The position numbers were made by a program, and so were the translations under genes. DNA of 64,000 nt from Anaerocolumna xylanovorans DSM 12503 (GTDB taxonomy: Bacteria; Bacillota; Clostridia; Lachnospirales; Lachnospiraceae), in contig NZ_FRFD01000012.1 in the NCBI RefSeq assembly GCF_900143645.1, forward strand, positions 136,992-200,991. Direction: 5' to 3'. Below are positions 34,393-43,236 of the stretch, piece after piece. The notes beneath the pieces were generated by a model that was given only the letters and a program-made list of their open reading frames with translations, did not search any database and had not been told where the DNA came from. How positions within the stretch are numbered: position 1 is the stretch's first letter; every line of letters starts with the position of its first letter.

Positions 34393-35196
34393 TTAACCTC
34401 CCTGAACAGTGACCTTATGCAAAGCATGGCTTAACATCCATTTACCGGTTAAGACCAATGCAGCACACCAGAATACCTGTAACAAAATGCCTTTATAAAT
34501 CTCTGAACCCAAAATATCTCCGCCATAAATTCGAAGAGGGAGATTCTGCATGGAAGCAAAAGGAAGGTAAGAAACCACTTTCCCAAGCTTTTCCGGAAAA
34601 AAGGGCAGAGGTATTACTGCGCCTGTTAAAAGCTCCGATATCGCCGATGTCAGAAGCCGTACACCAAGGGAAGAAATGGTATAAAAACAGATAATATAAA
34701 CAATCATGCAAAAAGCTATCACCACAAGAAAGGCTAACATTAAGGATATTAAAAACCAAAAAGCTGCCTTTGTATCCTTTGGAAGGGATAAGCCGTAGGG
34801 TTCAGGCAAAAGAACTGCCACGATCAGTATGGGAAAAGCCCTAAGTACCGCCTTCGACAGCCTGGTAGCCATATTTCTTGTAAACCACATGTTATATAAG
34901 GATATGGGCCTGCATAATTCATAAGCTACATTTCCGCTTACAATCAAATCAAAAAGTTCCAGCTCAAAAAACCATACCATGTATAAGGCCAAAAGCGCCT
35001 GCTGCAGCCAGATGTAAGAAGTCAGGGCAGAAAAATCCATTGGAAAGGAAGCCCTGTTATAATCATAAAAGGCCTTAAACATCAGGATTTCTAAAGCTCC
35101 CCAGGCAAACTGCGTCACAATTCCTGCCAGGGCCGCTGCCCGGTAGGTAAGTCCATAGGTAAATCTGATACGAAAAAAAGAGAGGTATTTTTTCAT
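34393..35196 (-). CDS. ABC-2 type permease subunit
   Basis: A 267-residue membrane protein of the same family as its neighbour. It contains FELELFDLIVSGNVAYELCRPISLYNMWFTR in its coupling region (only key parts quoted: SGNVAYELCRPIS), matching GSFDRIMVRPRN in the sister protein. Six hydrophobic segments are seen. The ATG at 35196 has GGAGG nine bases upstream; a TTG just before it is possible. It forms the presumed heterodimeric channel with the next gene, energised by the ATPase gene 13 bases upstream. Confidence 0.87.
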   Translation of the reverse strand: MKKYLSFFRIRFTYGLTYRAAALAGIVTQFAWGALEILMFKAFYDYNRASFPMDFSALTSYIWLQQALLALYMVWFFELELFDLIVSGNVAYELCRPISLYNMWFTRNMATRLSKAVLRAFPILIVAVLLPEPYGLSLPKDTKAAFWFLISLMLAFLVVIAFCMIVYIICFYTISSLGVRLLTSAISELLTGAVIPLPFFPEKLGKVVSYLPFASMQNLPLRIYGGDILGSEIYKGILLQVFWCAALVLTGKWMLSHALHKVTVQGG

Positions 35197-35209
35197 CAAA
35201 AGCCACCTC

Positions 35210-36214
35210 CTATATTTCGTATTGCTTATACAAGCCTACGACAACATCATCTAAGGAAGCTCCGGCTACAGAGATATCTGTTATCTCTGTCTGGGAAGAC
35301 AGATAAGAGATTGCCTCTGATACCTTAAGCACATCGGTATCCACCTGTATAGTAAGGATTCCCTGGCCCGATAAGCTTTGCTCCCTGACCTCCTGTTCTT
35401 TTACTGAAAGCCTCATGCCTTCCGCCATCTTAGGTACTGCGCCGCTGTACTGAACCGTAAGCTGCTTCACCTTTGAGAATGTCCCCTTTACTTCCTCCAG
35501 ATTTCCGTCGAGAAGTATCTTCCCCTTACCGATAAGGAGAATCCTTTTGGTAAGCGCTTCAATGTCCTGCATGTCGTGAGTAGTTAATATAACAGTTGTT
35601 CCATGCTGTCTGTTCCGTTCCAGGATAAAATTCCTCACCGCTATTTTTGAAACCGCATCCAAACCAATGGTGGGCTCATCCAGGAACAGGATTTTAGGGC
35701 TATGCAAAAGGGAAGCTCCAATCTCACACCGCATCCTCTGCCCTAAGGAAAGCTGTCTGGCAGGAGTCCTTAAGATCTCTCCCAAATCCAAAAGCTCTGT
35801 CAACTCCGAAAGGTTTTTTCTATACTCGGCTTCCTTTACACGGTAGATATCCCGTATCAGCTCATAGGAATCCAGTATCGGAACATCCCACCAAAGCTGG
35901 GAACGCTGCCCAAATACTACTCCGATGTCCTTTACATGCTCCACTCTTTCTTTCCAGGGTACTTTGCCATTAACCAGGCAGTTTCCCCCATCGGGTGTCA
36001 AAATCCCGCTTAGTATCTTAATGGTGCTGCTCTTTCCGGCACCGTTGGGACCGATATACCCTACCATCTCACCATCTCCTATGGTAAAGGAAATATCGTT
36101 AAGTGCTCTTACCTCCTGGTATTGCCGGTGCACGAAAGACTTTAGTGCCTCCTTTAGACCTGCACTGCGCCTTGCAACCTTGAAGGTCTTTGTAACCCTC
36201 GTTACCTCAATCAT
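35210..36214 (-). CDS. ABC-2 type transporter ATP-binding protein
   Basis: A 334-residue ATPase. Walker A is GPNGAGKSSTIK; the Q-loop region is GVVFGQRSQLWWDVP, typical of the NatA-like subgroup paired with PF06182 permeases. The signature is LSLGQRMRCEIG, Walker B ILFLDEPTIGLD and H-loop TTHDMQDIE. A C-terminal extension of about 80 residues (from KGTFSKVKQL) follows. I chose the ATG at 36214, nine bases after GGAGG, rather than the ATG two codons earlier. It is the first gene of the exporter operon. The 230 bases before it up to the spmB terminator show no clear gene. Confidence 0.9.
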   Translation of the reverse strand: MIEVTRVTKTFKVARRSAGLKEALKSFVHRQYQEVRALNDISFTIGDGEMVGYIGPNGAGKSSTIKILSGILTPDGGNCLVNGKVPWKERVEHVKDIGVVFGQRSQLWWDVPILDSYELIRDIYRVKEAEYRKNLSELTELLDLGEILRTPARQLSLGQRMRCEIGASLLHSPKILFLDEPTIGLDAVSKIAVRNFILERNRQHGTTVILTTHDMQDIEALTKRILLIGKGKILLDGNLEEVKGTFSKVKQLTVQYSGAVPKMAEGMRLSVKEQEVREQSLSGQGILTIQVDTDVLKVSEAISYLSSQTEITDISVAGASLDDVVVGLYKQYEI

Positions 36215-36445
36215 ATTCATTTGCCTCCTGGTAGTAATATTTCACATCTTTCATCATCAGAGGGCATATCCGTAAGCGTGGGTGCTGCTTCCCGGGCATA
36301 TCCATAAACGAATCAAACTTCCATATCTTTCCAAGCTTATCTTTCTGGATTTTGCCAGAAAGGGGTGGTAGTACGAACTTTGCGAAAGGAATTTCATTAT
36401 AACCCTTATGGGATTTTGTGTCAATGAATTGAATCATTTTTATCG

Positions 36446-36484
36446 CAGAAAAAGGAAGGATAATCGGTCATCCTTCCTTTTCCT
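36446..36484 (-). terminator. Terminator of the spmAB operon
   Basis: An 11-base perfect stem AAAGGAAGGAT/ATCCTTCCTTT with an 8-base loop, followed by a T run on the minus strand. Confidence 0.9.
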
Positions 36485-36501
36485 GTTCCATTTTCACTTT
36501 T

Positions 36502-37029
36502 CTAGAATACTATTTTTGTCAATACCACACTGGCAACGATACCGGCTAAGGTTGCAAAGAGTGCACCTGCCAGTGTATATCTTGTTTTTTTAACTTTAGC
36601 TGTCATAAAATATACGCTCATGGTATAAAAAATTGTCTCGGTGCAGCTCATTATGACAGAAGTAAGTCTTCCGAGATAGGAATCGGGGCCATGCTGCTTG
36701 AAGATATCCAGCACAAGGCTGGTGGCAGCAGAAGCAGAAAACAGCCTGACCGTAACAAGGGGTACCAATTCCGAAGGAAAATGGAGCAGGTTTGTAAGCG
36801 GTTTTATGGCTCCTGCCAGTAAATCAAGGACTCCCGAGGCCCTCATAATTCCGATTGCTACCATAAGCCCAACTAATGTCGGCATAATATTTAAAACTAC
36901 CTTAAAGCCATCTTCTGCTCCTTTTGTAAACTCCTGAAAAACCGGTGCTTTCATTAGCAATCCAAGTCCAACTATGTAAAATATGACAAACGGCATTAAG
37001 TAATCTGAAATATATAATATAAATTTCAA
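36502..37029 (-). CDS. spmB: Spore maturation protein B
   Basis: A 175-residue membrane protein with a Gate domain (nucleoside recognition family). It starts KFILYISDYLMPFVIFYIVGL and has PVFQEFTKGAEDGFKV, LVAIGIMRASGVLD and SELVPLVTVRLFSASA, all typical of SpmB. SpmA and SpmB act together in spore core dehydration and heat resistance. It begins with TTG at 37029, six bases after GGAGG; no ATG is available. It is downstream of spmA with a 104-base gap. Confidence 0.94.
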   Translation of the reverse strand: MKFILYISDYLMPFVIFYIVGLGLLMKAPVFQEFTKGAEDGFKVVLNIMPTLVGLMVAIGIMRASGVLDLLAGAIKPLTNLLHFPSELVPLVTVRLFSASAATSLVLDIFKQHGPDSYLGRLTSVIMSCTETIFYTMSVYFMTAKVKKTRYTLAGALFATLAGIVASVVLTKIVF

Positions 37030-37133
37030 TATGTTCCTCCAAGGACTGTCTTACCAGTTCCTCTGCCATTATATTTTGTGAAGGAGGATACCGGCATCCT
37101 TTCTATGTGAATTCTCCTTCTCCTTTATCTTCC

Positions 37134-37718
37134 TTATTTGCTCCTTGCAAGCTTTCTTGCCACGATAGAAAAAAGTATACCAGCCAGGGTAGAAACGCTG
37201 GTCGCAACAAGTGCGGCTCCAAGAATTTCCGTAGGATTTACCGAACCGTATTGTGTTCTATATGCAATAATATTAACAGGAATCAGCTGCAAAGCTGAAA
37301 TATTAATAATCAAAAAGGTGCACATATCACAGCTGGCAATTTCTTTGTCTTGATTAAGTTTTTTTAATTCCTGCATGGCTTTTAGTCCCATTGGTGTAGC
37401 AGCCCAGCCCAGCCCTAAGAAATTAGCAATCATATTAGAAGCTATATACTCCTTTGCCGGATGTTTATCCGGTATATCCGGAAATAAAAGTCTTAGTAAC
37501 GGATTTATTCCCCTGGTCATAGCATCTATAATACCAGCTGACCGCGCCACCTGCATAATACCGGTCCAAAGAGCTGTAAATCCCAGCATTGTTATACACA
37601 AAACAATTGCTTCCTTGGCGGAGGATAATGCTGCTGCATTTACCGCATCAATCTTTCCCGTCATTGCCCCTACAATAACACCGATAATTATCATAAATCC
37701 CCAAAGATAATTCAGCAT
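37134..37718 (-). CDS. spmA: Spore maturation protein A
   Basis: A 194-residue membrane protein, with about five hydrophobic segments. Seen: MLNYLWGFMIIIGVIVG, MLGFTALWTGIMQVARSAG, NMIANFLGLGWAATPMGLKA and LLIINISALQLIPVN, the SpmA signature. It acts with SpmB during sporulation. The start at 37718 follows GGAGAGG. Upstream (37719-38063) is an AT-rich gap that holds the abrB promoter on the other strand and nothing else I can identify. Confidence 0.95.
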   Translation of the reverse strand: MLNYLWGFMIIIGVIVGAMTGKIDAVNAAALSSAKEAIVLCITMLGFTALWTGIMQVARSAGIIDAMTRGINPLLRLLFPDIPDKHPAKEYIASNMIANFLGLGWAATPMGLKAMQELKKLNQDKEIASCDMCTFLIINISALQLIPVNIIAYRTQYGSVNPTEILGAALVATSVSTLAGILFSIVARKLARSK

Positions 37719-38006
37719 AAAGGCCTCTCCAACCCTATTCCAATCTTTTACTAATACTATATTCCCATACTCTTAAAATCATTCTTGGCATTCTGTAAAT
37801 AACTGGTATTCGAATTGTCAGTTTATGTCATATTATTTGTTGAATACGTTTCAATTTTGTTCTTTTTTGCAGATTTTTGTCACGCGTCATCTCTTTAAAT
37901 TGCTAAATTCGTTGTTTCGTAAGCTATTTTTCGTTATTATTTAATACTTTTATTACATTTTTTTCTATAAAATACTAAATACTTGCTTAATTTTATATTT
38001 CATTTA

Positions 38007-38035
38007 TTGACTTTCTAATATTTGTATGGTATTTT
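38007..38035 (+). promoter_or_regulatory. Promoter of the AbrB-like gene
   Basis: -35 TTGACT (38007-38012), 17 bases, -10 TATTTT (38030-38035) with TGg directly before it (extended -10). It lies at the end of a 345-base, very AT-rich gap. Confidence 0.65.
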
Positions 38036-38063
38036 AATTAAGTATTGTAGGAGGTACATATAT

Positions 38064-38321
38064 ATGAAAAGCACAGGAATTGTAAGAAAGCTTGATGAGT
38101 TAGGAAGAATAACTCTTCCCATTGAGCTTAGAAGAACACTTGGAGTTGGGGAAAGAGATCCCCTTGAAATCTTTGTTGATGAGGACAGAATCATATTAAG
38201 AAAATATGAGCCTGCAGATATCTTCAACGGATCCAAAGACAGTCTTATTGATTATCACGGTAAGAAGATTTCTAAAGAATCTATTATGGAGCTTGCAAAG
38301 TTAGTAGGTATTATCGAATAA
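38064..38321 (+). CDS. AbrB/SpoVT-type transition-state regulator
   Basis: An 85-residue DNA-binding protein. The N-terminal swapped-hairpin AbrB domain is MKSTGIVRKLDELGRITLPIELRRTLG (only parts quoted), followed by DPLEIFVDEDRIILRKYEP, almost as in Bacillus AbrB/Abh. The short C-terminal half (ISKESIMELAKLVGIIE) is probably a dimerisation part. The start at 38064 follows AGGAGG. In Bacillus, abrB lies next to yabC (rsmI) in the opposite direction, and this arrangement is conserved here. A global regulator of stationary-phase genes is the likely role. Confidence 0.92.
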   Translation: MKSTGIVRKLDELGRITLPIELRRTLGVGERDPLEIFVDEDRIILRKYEPADIFNGSKDSLIDYHGKKISKESIMELAKLVGIIE

Positions 38322-38329
38322 TACAGCTC

Positions 38330-38382
38330 AAAGAACGAGCCTGGGAGATAAGGCATTACCAATTCTCTTCGGGCTCTTTCTT
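38330..38382 (+). terminator. Probable terminator after the AbrB-like gene
   Basis: GAGCC and GGGCTC, with GAGA/TCTC inside, form an imperfect hairpin followed by TTTCTTTC. It lies between convergent genes. Confidence 0.55.
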
Positions 38383-38398
38383 TCGCTAAAAATCCATT

Positions 38399-39241
38399 TT
38401 ATCCCAATAATAGTTGTTGGTAGATTTCCCTTTTTGATACCCCTCTGTCGGTAGCTACTGCTTTCATAGCTTCTTTTTTATCCATCCCTTTGTCAAGATA
38501 AATCTTCATATGATCGTCAAGAGAGAGCATTTCATACTTCTTTCTTTCCCTCTTGATGAGTTCTTCCGCCTTCAGTCCTTCTAATACCAATATGCATTCC
38601 CCTTTGGGTTCCTCTGCCTCATAATACCTGACTGCCTCTGTTAAACTTGTAAGCAATGCTGTCTCATGTTTCTTGGTCAGCTCTCTTATTACAGTTACCT
38701 TTCTGTCTCCCAGATTCTCTAAAAGTTCTTTCAGGGTCCTAAGCAGCCTGTGAGGAGCCTCGTAAATCACAATTGTTCTGGTCTCTGTTTCCAGCTCTTT
38801 TAATATATTCTGCCTTTCCTTCTTATCCGAGGGCAGAAAAGCCTCGAAAACAAAACGCCTTGTGGGAAGACCTGAAAGAGTCAGACCGGTGATAACAGCA
38901 GAAGGTCCCGGAAGTGAAGTGACGGGAACCTCCTCTTCATAGGCCATTTTTACAATCTCTTCTCCCGGATCGGAAATCCCTGGAGTACCGGCATCGGTAA
39001 TCAGGGCAATATTCTGCCCTTCCTTTAACAAGCCAATCAGATAGCGCCCTTTTTCAATTTTATTGTATTCATGATAACTGGTCATGGGGGTATTTATCCC
39101 AAAATGGTTCAATAGCTTAATACTGTGCCTTGTATCTTCTGCTGCAATCAGATCCACTTCCTTCAGGGTACGAAGAACCCTTAAGGTAATATCTTCTAAA
39201 TTACCTATAGGCGTAGCACATAAATATAAAGTCCCTGCCAT
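38399..39241 (-). CDS. rsmI: 16S rRNA 2'-O-ribose methyltransferase RsmI
   Basis: A 280-residue SAM-dependent enzyme of the tetrapyrrole-methylase fold that methylates C1402 of 16S rRNA at the 2'-O. Seen: LYLCATPIGNLEDITLR, AAEDTRHSIKLLNHF, LITDAGTPGISDPGE and VTSLPGPSAVITGL, all diagnostic. The C-terminal part ends with GVSKREIYQQLL. The start follows GAGGAG. It belongs to the conserved holB-ricT-trmN6-rsmI run. Confidence 0.97.
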   Translation of the reverse strand: MAGTLYLCATPIGNLEDITLRVLRTLKEVDLIAAEDTRHSIKLLNHFGINTPMTSYHEYNKIEKGRYLIGLLKEGQNIALITDAGTPGISDPGEEIVKMAYEEEVPVTSLPGPSAVITGLTLSGLPTRRFVFEAFLPSDKKERQNILKELETETRTIVIYEAPHRLLRTLKELLENLGDRKVTVIRELTKKHETALLTSLTEAVRYYEAEEPKGECILVLEGLKAEELIKRERKKYEMLSLDDHMKIYLDKGMDKKEAMKAVATDRGVSKREIYQQLLLG

Positions 39242-39335
39242 CGCTCTCCTCTTTTCTAAAGCGTAATCCCAGAATTTTACTCCCTGTTATCCATTCAGAA
39301 AGCCTTTCCGCCATCAGCGCATGTATCCTTTGAAA

Positions 39336-40103
39336 CTAATAGCCGTAGATATCATAGATTTCATCGGTATACTGATTTATTTCCTTATATACAATGAGCG
39401 GAGGTTCCACGCTGATCATGGAGCCTCCTCCTTTCACTGCCTCAATTAATACCATATTAGGCTCTTTATCAATAAAAGGATGAACCATCTTCATCCTCTT
39501 AGGCTCCAGCTTATAAGCAGTCAGAGTATTAATGATCTCAATCAGGCGGAAGGGCCTGTGTACCAGATAGAACCTTCCTCCGGGCTTTAACACTCTGGCC
39601 GTCTCCCGCACAACATCCTCAAGGGTACAATATATCTCATGCCTTGCTATGGCCTTTGGAAGATCCGGGTTCTTAAGTCCATGAAGATTATTCATATAGG
39701 GCGGATTGCTGGTAACTACATGAAAGGAAGCAGCTCCAAAGATAGTCCCTGCTTCCTTGATATCTCCTGTAACGATTGATATCTTTTGTTCCAGCCCATT
39801 AAGGCTGACACTTCTTCTTGCCATATCAGCACTTTCTTCCTGCAGCTCAAGCCCCGTAAAATGTTCTCCCCTGGTTTTTGCTTCTAAAAGTATCGGTATG
39901 ATTCCGGTGCCGGTTCCAAGGTCTAACACCCTTTCTCCCTCCCTTACTTTTACAAAGCCGGAGAGGAGTACCGCGTCCATGCCAAAGCAAAACTTTTTAC
40001 TGTTTTGTATAATCTTATAGCCGTTTCGCTGCAGTTCATCTATTCTCTCCCCGGGAAGCAGATAATCCTTACTTTCCCCGTGGATATTATTTGCATCGCT
40101 CAT
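39336..40103 (-). CDS. tRNA1(Val) (adenine37-N6)-methyltransferase family protein
   Basis: A 255-residue class I methyltransferase of the YfiC/TrmN6 family (Bacillus YabB). The SAM loop is VLDLGTGTGIIPILLEAK; the catalytic N6-adenine motif is SNPPYMNN; the front is LPGERIDELQRNGYKIIQ, typical of the group. It lies three bases after ricT in the same order as in Bacillus (yaaT-yabA-yabB), but yabA is missing. No strong ribosome site is seen at 40103, so translation is probably coupled to ricT. The tRNA substrate is inferred from the family. Confidence 0.88.
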   Translation of the reverse strand: MSDANNIHGESKDYLLPGERIDELQRNGYKIIQNSKKFCFGMDAVLLSGFVKVREGERVLDLGTGTGIIPILLEAKTRGEHFTGLELQEESADMARRSVSLNGLEQKISIVTGDIKEAGTIFGAASFHVVTSNPPYMNNLHGLKNPDLPKAIARHEIYCTLEDVVRETARVLKPGGRFYLVHRPFRLIEIINTLTAYKLEPKRMKMVHPFIDKEPNMVLIEAVKGGGSMISVEPPLIVYKEINQYTDEIYDIYGY

Positions 40104-40106
40104 AGC

Positions 40107-41015
40107 CTATACATCATCCAGATGGGACTTTCCTTCCTTCATTTCAAGCAGTTCAAGTACTCTTAATTCATCGTCAAGCGCCACTTTTTCCTTGCGCTTT
40201 CTTGCAGTGAACTTAAGGTCAGAGGTTTTGTATTCCCTGACTTCCTTTTCATCATTTTCAAGGGTTATAATTACCTTTACTAACTGCTTTAATACCGTAA
40301 CGCTTTGTACCTCACCCTTAAAACCGTCATTTGTAGTAACCATATCCCCTACATTAGGAAGCTTGCTATTTAAATCCTCATAAGCCTCCTCTTCATGCTT
40401 TAAGCAGCACATTAATCGTCCGCAGACTCCGGAGATTTTCGTAGGATTTAGAGACAGGTTCTGTTCCTTTGCCATCTTAATGGATACGGGGGCGAACTCT
40501 GAAAGATGGGTATGGCAGCACAGGGGTCTTCCGCAGATTCCAATACCTCCGACCACTTTTGTCTCATCCCTGACTCCAATCTGGCGCAACTCGATACGGG
40601 TCTTAAATACACTTGCTAAGTCCTTTACAAGCTCTCTGAAGTCAATTCTTCCGTCTGCCGTAAAGTAGAATAATACCTTGTTGTTATCAAAGGTATATTC
40701 CGAATCAATGAGCTTCATTTCCAGCTCATGCTTTTTAATCTTTTCTAAGCATATCTGAAAAGCTTCTTTTTCTTTGACCTTATTTCTGGCCTCTATCTCG
40801 TCATCCTCTAAAGTTGCAGTCCTGATTACCGGCTTTAGCGGCTGGATAATCTTATTCTCCTCTACATCCCTTGGGCCTATGACCACGTGGCCATACTCAA
40901 CTCCCCTTGCTGTTTCAACAATTACATTGTCTCCCTGCTTTATCTCATATCCGGCTGGATCAAAAAAGTAAATCTTGCCGGCCCTTCTGAACCGAACACC
41001 AATTACATTCGTCAT
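40107..41015 (-). CDS. ricT: RicT (YaaT), PSP1-domain regulatory iron-sulfur protein
   Basis: A 302-residue PSP1-domain protein. Seen: VIGVRFRRAGKIYFFDP, the Cys-rich motifs GICGRPLCCHTH and GVCGRLMCCLKHE that can hold an iron-sulfur cluster, and a C-terminal KOW-like stretch (GDMVTTNDGFKGEV). In Bacillus RicT, with RicA and RicF, forms the Y-complex that steers RNase Y processing and affects competence, sporulation and biofilm. The start follows AGAGG. It sits between holB and trmN6, as in Bacillus. Confidence 0.95.
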   Translation of the reverse strand: MTNVIGVRFRRAGKIYFFDPAGYEIKQGDNVIVETARGVEYGHVVIGPRDVEENKIIQPLKPVIRTATLEDDEIEARNKVKEKEAFQICLEKIKKHELEMKLIDSEYTFDNNKVLFYFTADGRIDFRELVKDLASVFKTRIELRQIGVRDETKVVGGIGICGRPLCCHTHLSEFAPVSIKMAKEQNLSLNPTKISGVCGRLMCCLKHEEEAYEDLNSKLPNVGDMVTTNDGFKGEVQSVTVLKQLVKVIITLENDEKEVREYKTSDLKFTARKRKEKVALDDELRVLELLEMKEGKSHLDDV

Positions 41016-41029
41016 ACAAACCTCTTTCC

Positions 41030-42022
41030 CTAGTTTTCTTTTATGGTAAGAAACATAAGTTCCATTACAATGTCAAAATTTACATTGGCATTAATACGTA
41101 TCTTTGCCTTCTCTACTGCCTTGATAATTTCCTCCAGGCCCTCATAACTTCTTTTATTGGCCTGTTTTACTATTTCAGAATACTCACCCTTATACAATAA
41201 AAGATTCATATCCTTTGTTACCTTAAACATCAGAATATCGCGGAACCATAAGGTAATCAGGTCTAAGTATTCTTCAATATTTCCCTTCTGTTCCGATATA
41301 TCCTTAAGTCCCTCTATCAACTCATACAGCTCCATTTGGTCAATATACCTTAACAGGTGAAGAACCTTGTCCTTCATCGCCGCAAAATTCTCACTGGAAG
41401 AATAGGATATCGCCCTTCCGACATTACCCTGGGAAAATACTGCGCTAAGCTCCGCCTGATAATCAGGAATCTTATAAACCTGCATTAAATAATTTTTGAT
41501 GTCTTCCTCTTTCACAGGATTTAATTTAAGAATGACACACCTTGAAAGAATCGTGGGAAGAAATGCATTGATATTATTGGTCAGCAAAATGATAACCGCA
41601 TAGGCGGGCGGAGTTTCCAGGGTCTTAAGAAGAGCATTTTGTGCCTGCTCTGTCATCTTCTCCCCGTCTTCAATGATATATATTTTACGGCTGCTGCTGT
41701 AGGGCTTTACTAAAATATCATTGTTTAGCTTACTTCTGATATCATCCACACCAAGACTTGCCTTTTCATGGGTAACATAAATAATATCCGGATGATTTTT
41801 TGATTCTGCCTGCAAACAGGATTTACAAGTGCCGCAGCTGTCTCCGTCTTCTTTCTTATTCTCACACTGGATACCCTTTGTAAAGGCTGCAGCCAGTGTT
41901 CTCTTTCCCATTCCTTCTTCTCCGGCAAAGATGTAAGCATGGGATACCGTCTGTGTCCTGATGGCAGTCTTTAAATGCTCTATGATCTGCTCATGACCAA
42001 TTATCTGGTGAAATTCAGCCAT
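41030..42022 (-). CDS. holB: DNA polymerase III, delta' subunit
   Basis: A 330-residue clamp-loader subunit of the AAA+ family. Seen: IIGHEQIIEHLKTAIRTQTVSHAYIF (parts), P-loop GEEGMGKRT (34-42), zinc knuckle Cys residues (GDSCGTCKSCL), and KMTEQAQNALLKTLETPP with the SRC motif LSRCVI. Together with delta and DnaX it loads the beta clamp. It is followed by ricT and preceded by yaaR, as in Bacillus. Confidence 0.95.
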   Translation of the reverse strand: MAEFHQIIGHEQIIEHLKTAIRTQTVSHAYIFAGEEGMGKRTLAAAFTKGIQCENKKEDGDSCGTCKSCLQAESKNHPDIIYVTHEKASLGVDDIRSKLNNDILVKPYSSSRKIYIIEDGEKMTEQAQNALLKTLETPPAYAVIILLTNNINAFLPTILSRCVILKLNPVKEEDIKNYLMQVYKIPDYQAELSAVFSQGNVGRAISYSSSENFAAMKDKVLHLLRYIDQMELYELIEGLKDISEQKGNIEEYLDLITLWFRDILMFKVTKDMNLLLYKGEYSEIVKQANKRSYEGLEEIIKAVEKAKIRINANVNFDIVMELMFLTIKEN

Positions 42023-42039
42023 TTCTTACCATCCCTTCA

Positions 42040-42480
42040 TTATGCAAGTATATCCAAAAGTAATCCCCTGATTTCATCTATTTTATTTAATATGGCAATA
42101 GTATCTTTCTCATCCTTGATTAATTCCAGCGCCAGCTCGTCCAGGTTCTGATCGATGAGCTTTATCATACCATATACACGGTGACGTCCCCTTCTGTCCA
42201 GGAAATTCTCCCTGCTGAACTTATGGGAGCGGTTCACTACCTCATTCATGAATTCCTTAATGAGCTGCCGGTATTTTTTCATATCCCGGACATCCATATG
42301 TTTCCCCAGCTTCTTGCCCTGCTGGGTAATTTCCTGCATCATGAGGTTTAAGCGTTCCTTTAATCCCTGTTCCTCTATATTGCTGATTAACGTGAATTTA
42401 AAAGAGCCGTCTGCTTCCGGTAGAGGTGCTTTGGGTTCGATCTGCGGGGCAGGCTGCAGCTGATTAACTTTTATATCCAT
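42040..42480 (-). CDS. yaaR: YaaR-family protein (DUF327)
   Basis: A 146-residue helical protein, always found between tmk-type kinase genes and holB in Firmicutes. Seen: LKERLNLMMQEITQQGKKLGKHMDVRDMKKYRQLIKEFMNEV (parts only: GKKLGKHMDVRDMKKY) and RRGRHRVYGMIKLIDQNLDEL, the DUF327 core. The function is unknown. The start follows AAAGGAGAGG. An extended -10 box (TGcTATAAT, minus strand, 42596-42604) lies about 115 bases upstream, so the yaaR-holB-ricT run may have its own promoter. Confidence 0.93.
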   Translation of the reverse strand: MDIKVNQLQPAPQIEPKAPLPEADGSFKFTLISNIEEQGLKERLNLMMQEITQQGKKLGKHMDVRDMKKYRQLIKEFMNEVVNRSHKFSRENFLDRRGRHRVYGMIKLIDQNLDELALELIKDEKDTIAILNKIDEIRGLLLDILA

Positions 42481-42622
42481 TGTTCCCTCTCCTTTCCTGC
42501 ATGGCTTGCATCCTTTAAATAAGGTATCTTATCAGAAATTGCTTTTCAAATTTCATTGTAAATACATACATAATTTCCAGTTTCCATTATAGCATAACCA
42601 GGACAAAATATATAGAAAAATT

Positions 42623-43228
42623 TTAATTTCCCATATTTGCCCTGATATCTCTTGTTATTTCCTCAATGCACCTTTTACTGTCCTCATTGCTATATCTCTT
42701 GCCAATTCCAAGTTCTCTTAAATACTCTTCCTTAAAATCCTCCTCGTCAGCCAGATATCTGCGGCAAAGCTCTGCGTACTTGGGATTTTTCTGGGTCCTT
42801 TCCCGGGAAAGGGCCCGCTCTAAGCGAAGACCATCCTCCACCTCCAGATAAACCGGATAAACCCTTTCCTCCCCAAAGTACTTTCGTATCTGCCTGTAGG
42901 ATTCCAGTGTGCCAATCATAATGGAACTACCCTTTTCAAGGTCAATCTGTCCGTCATCTACGGTAAAATAGTCCCATACTCCGTGCATGGTATCATAGGC
43001 CCTATGCTCAATGACCCTGTTCTCTTTTTTGCAGGCAGACAGCTCTGCCTTGCTGACAAAGAAATATTCCTCCCCATTCTTTTCTCCATCCCGAATTGGT
43101 CTTGTGGTATATCCTACGATTGTCTTTAAGGGCAGCTCTGCCATATGCGTAATTTCCTTAAATACCGTATCTTTCCCTGATGAGCTTTTACCCATAACAA
43201 CAAATAGCCTGTGCATACTCTTATCCAT
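42623..43228 (-). CDS. Guanylate-kinase-like P-loop kinase
   Basis: A 201-residue protein of the guanylate kinase fold. P-loop GKSSSGKDT (13-21) follows LFVVM; then TTRPIRDGEKNGEEYFFVS (the GMP-binding TTRPxRxGE motif), and LEVEDGLRLERALSRERTQ with the lid arginines. The P-loop has Lys-Asp-Thr rather than the usual GKST in true Gmk, and the protein lacks a clear terminal extension. Such genes replace or accompany tmk at this locus in Lachnospiraceae. Alternative ATGs at 43228 (too close to AAAGGA) and 43216 are possible. A nucleotide monophosphate kinase is likely, but GMP as substrate is inferred. Confidence 0.82.
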   Translation of the reverse strand: MDKSMHRLFVVMGKSSSGKDTVFKEITHMAELPLKTIVGYTTRPIRDGEKNGEEYFFVSKAELSACKKENRVIEHRAYDTMHGVWDYFTVDDGQIDLEKGSSIMIGTLESYRQIRKYFGEERVYPVYLEVEDGLRLERALSRERTQKNPKYAELCRRYLADEEDFKEEYLRELGIGKRYSNEDSKRCIEEITRDIRANMGN

Positions 43229-43236
43229 TCCTTTAC

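Noticed and set aside
36207..36437. 76-codon minus-strand ORF before the exporter ATPase
   Set aside because: No ribosome site and no protein-like motif; it runs into the ATPase start.
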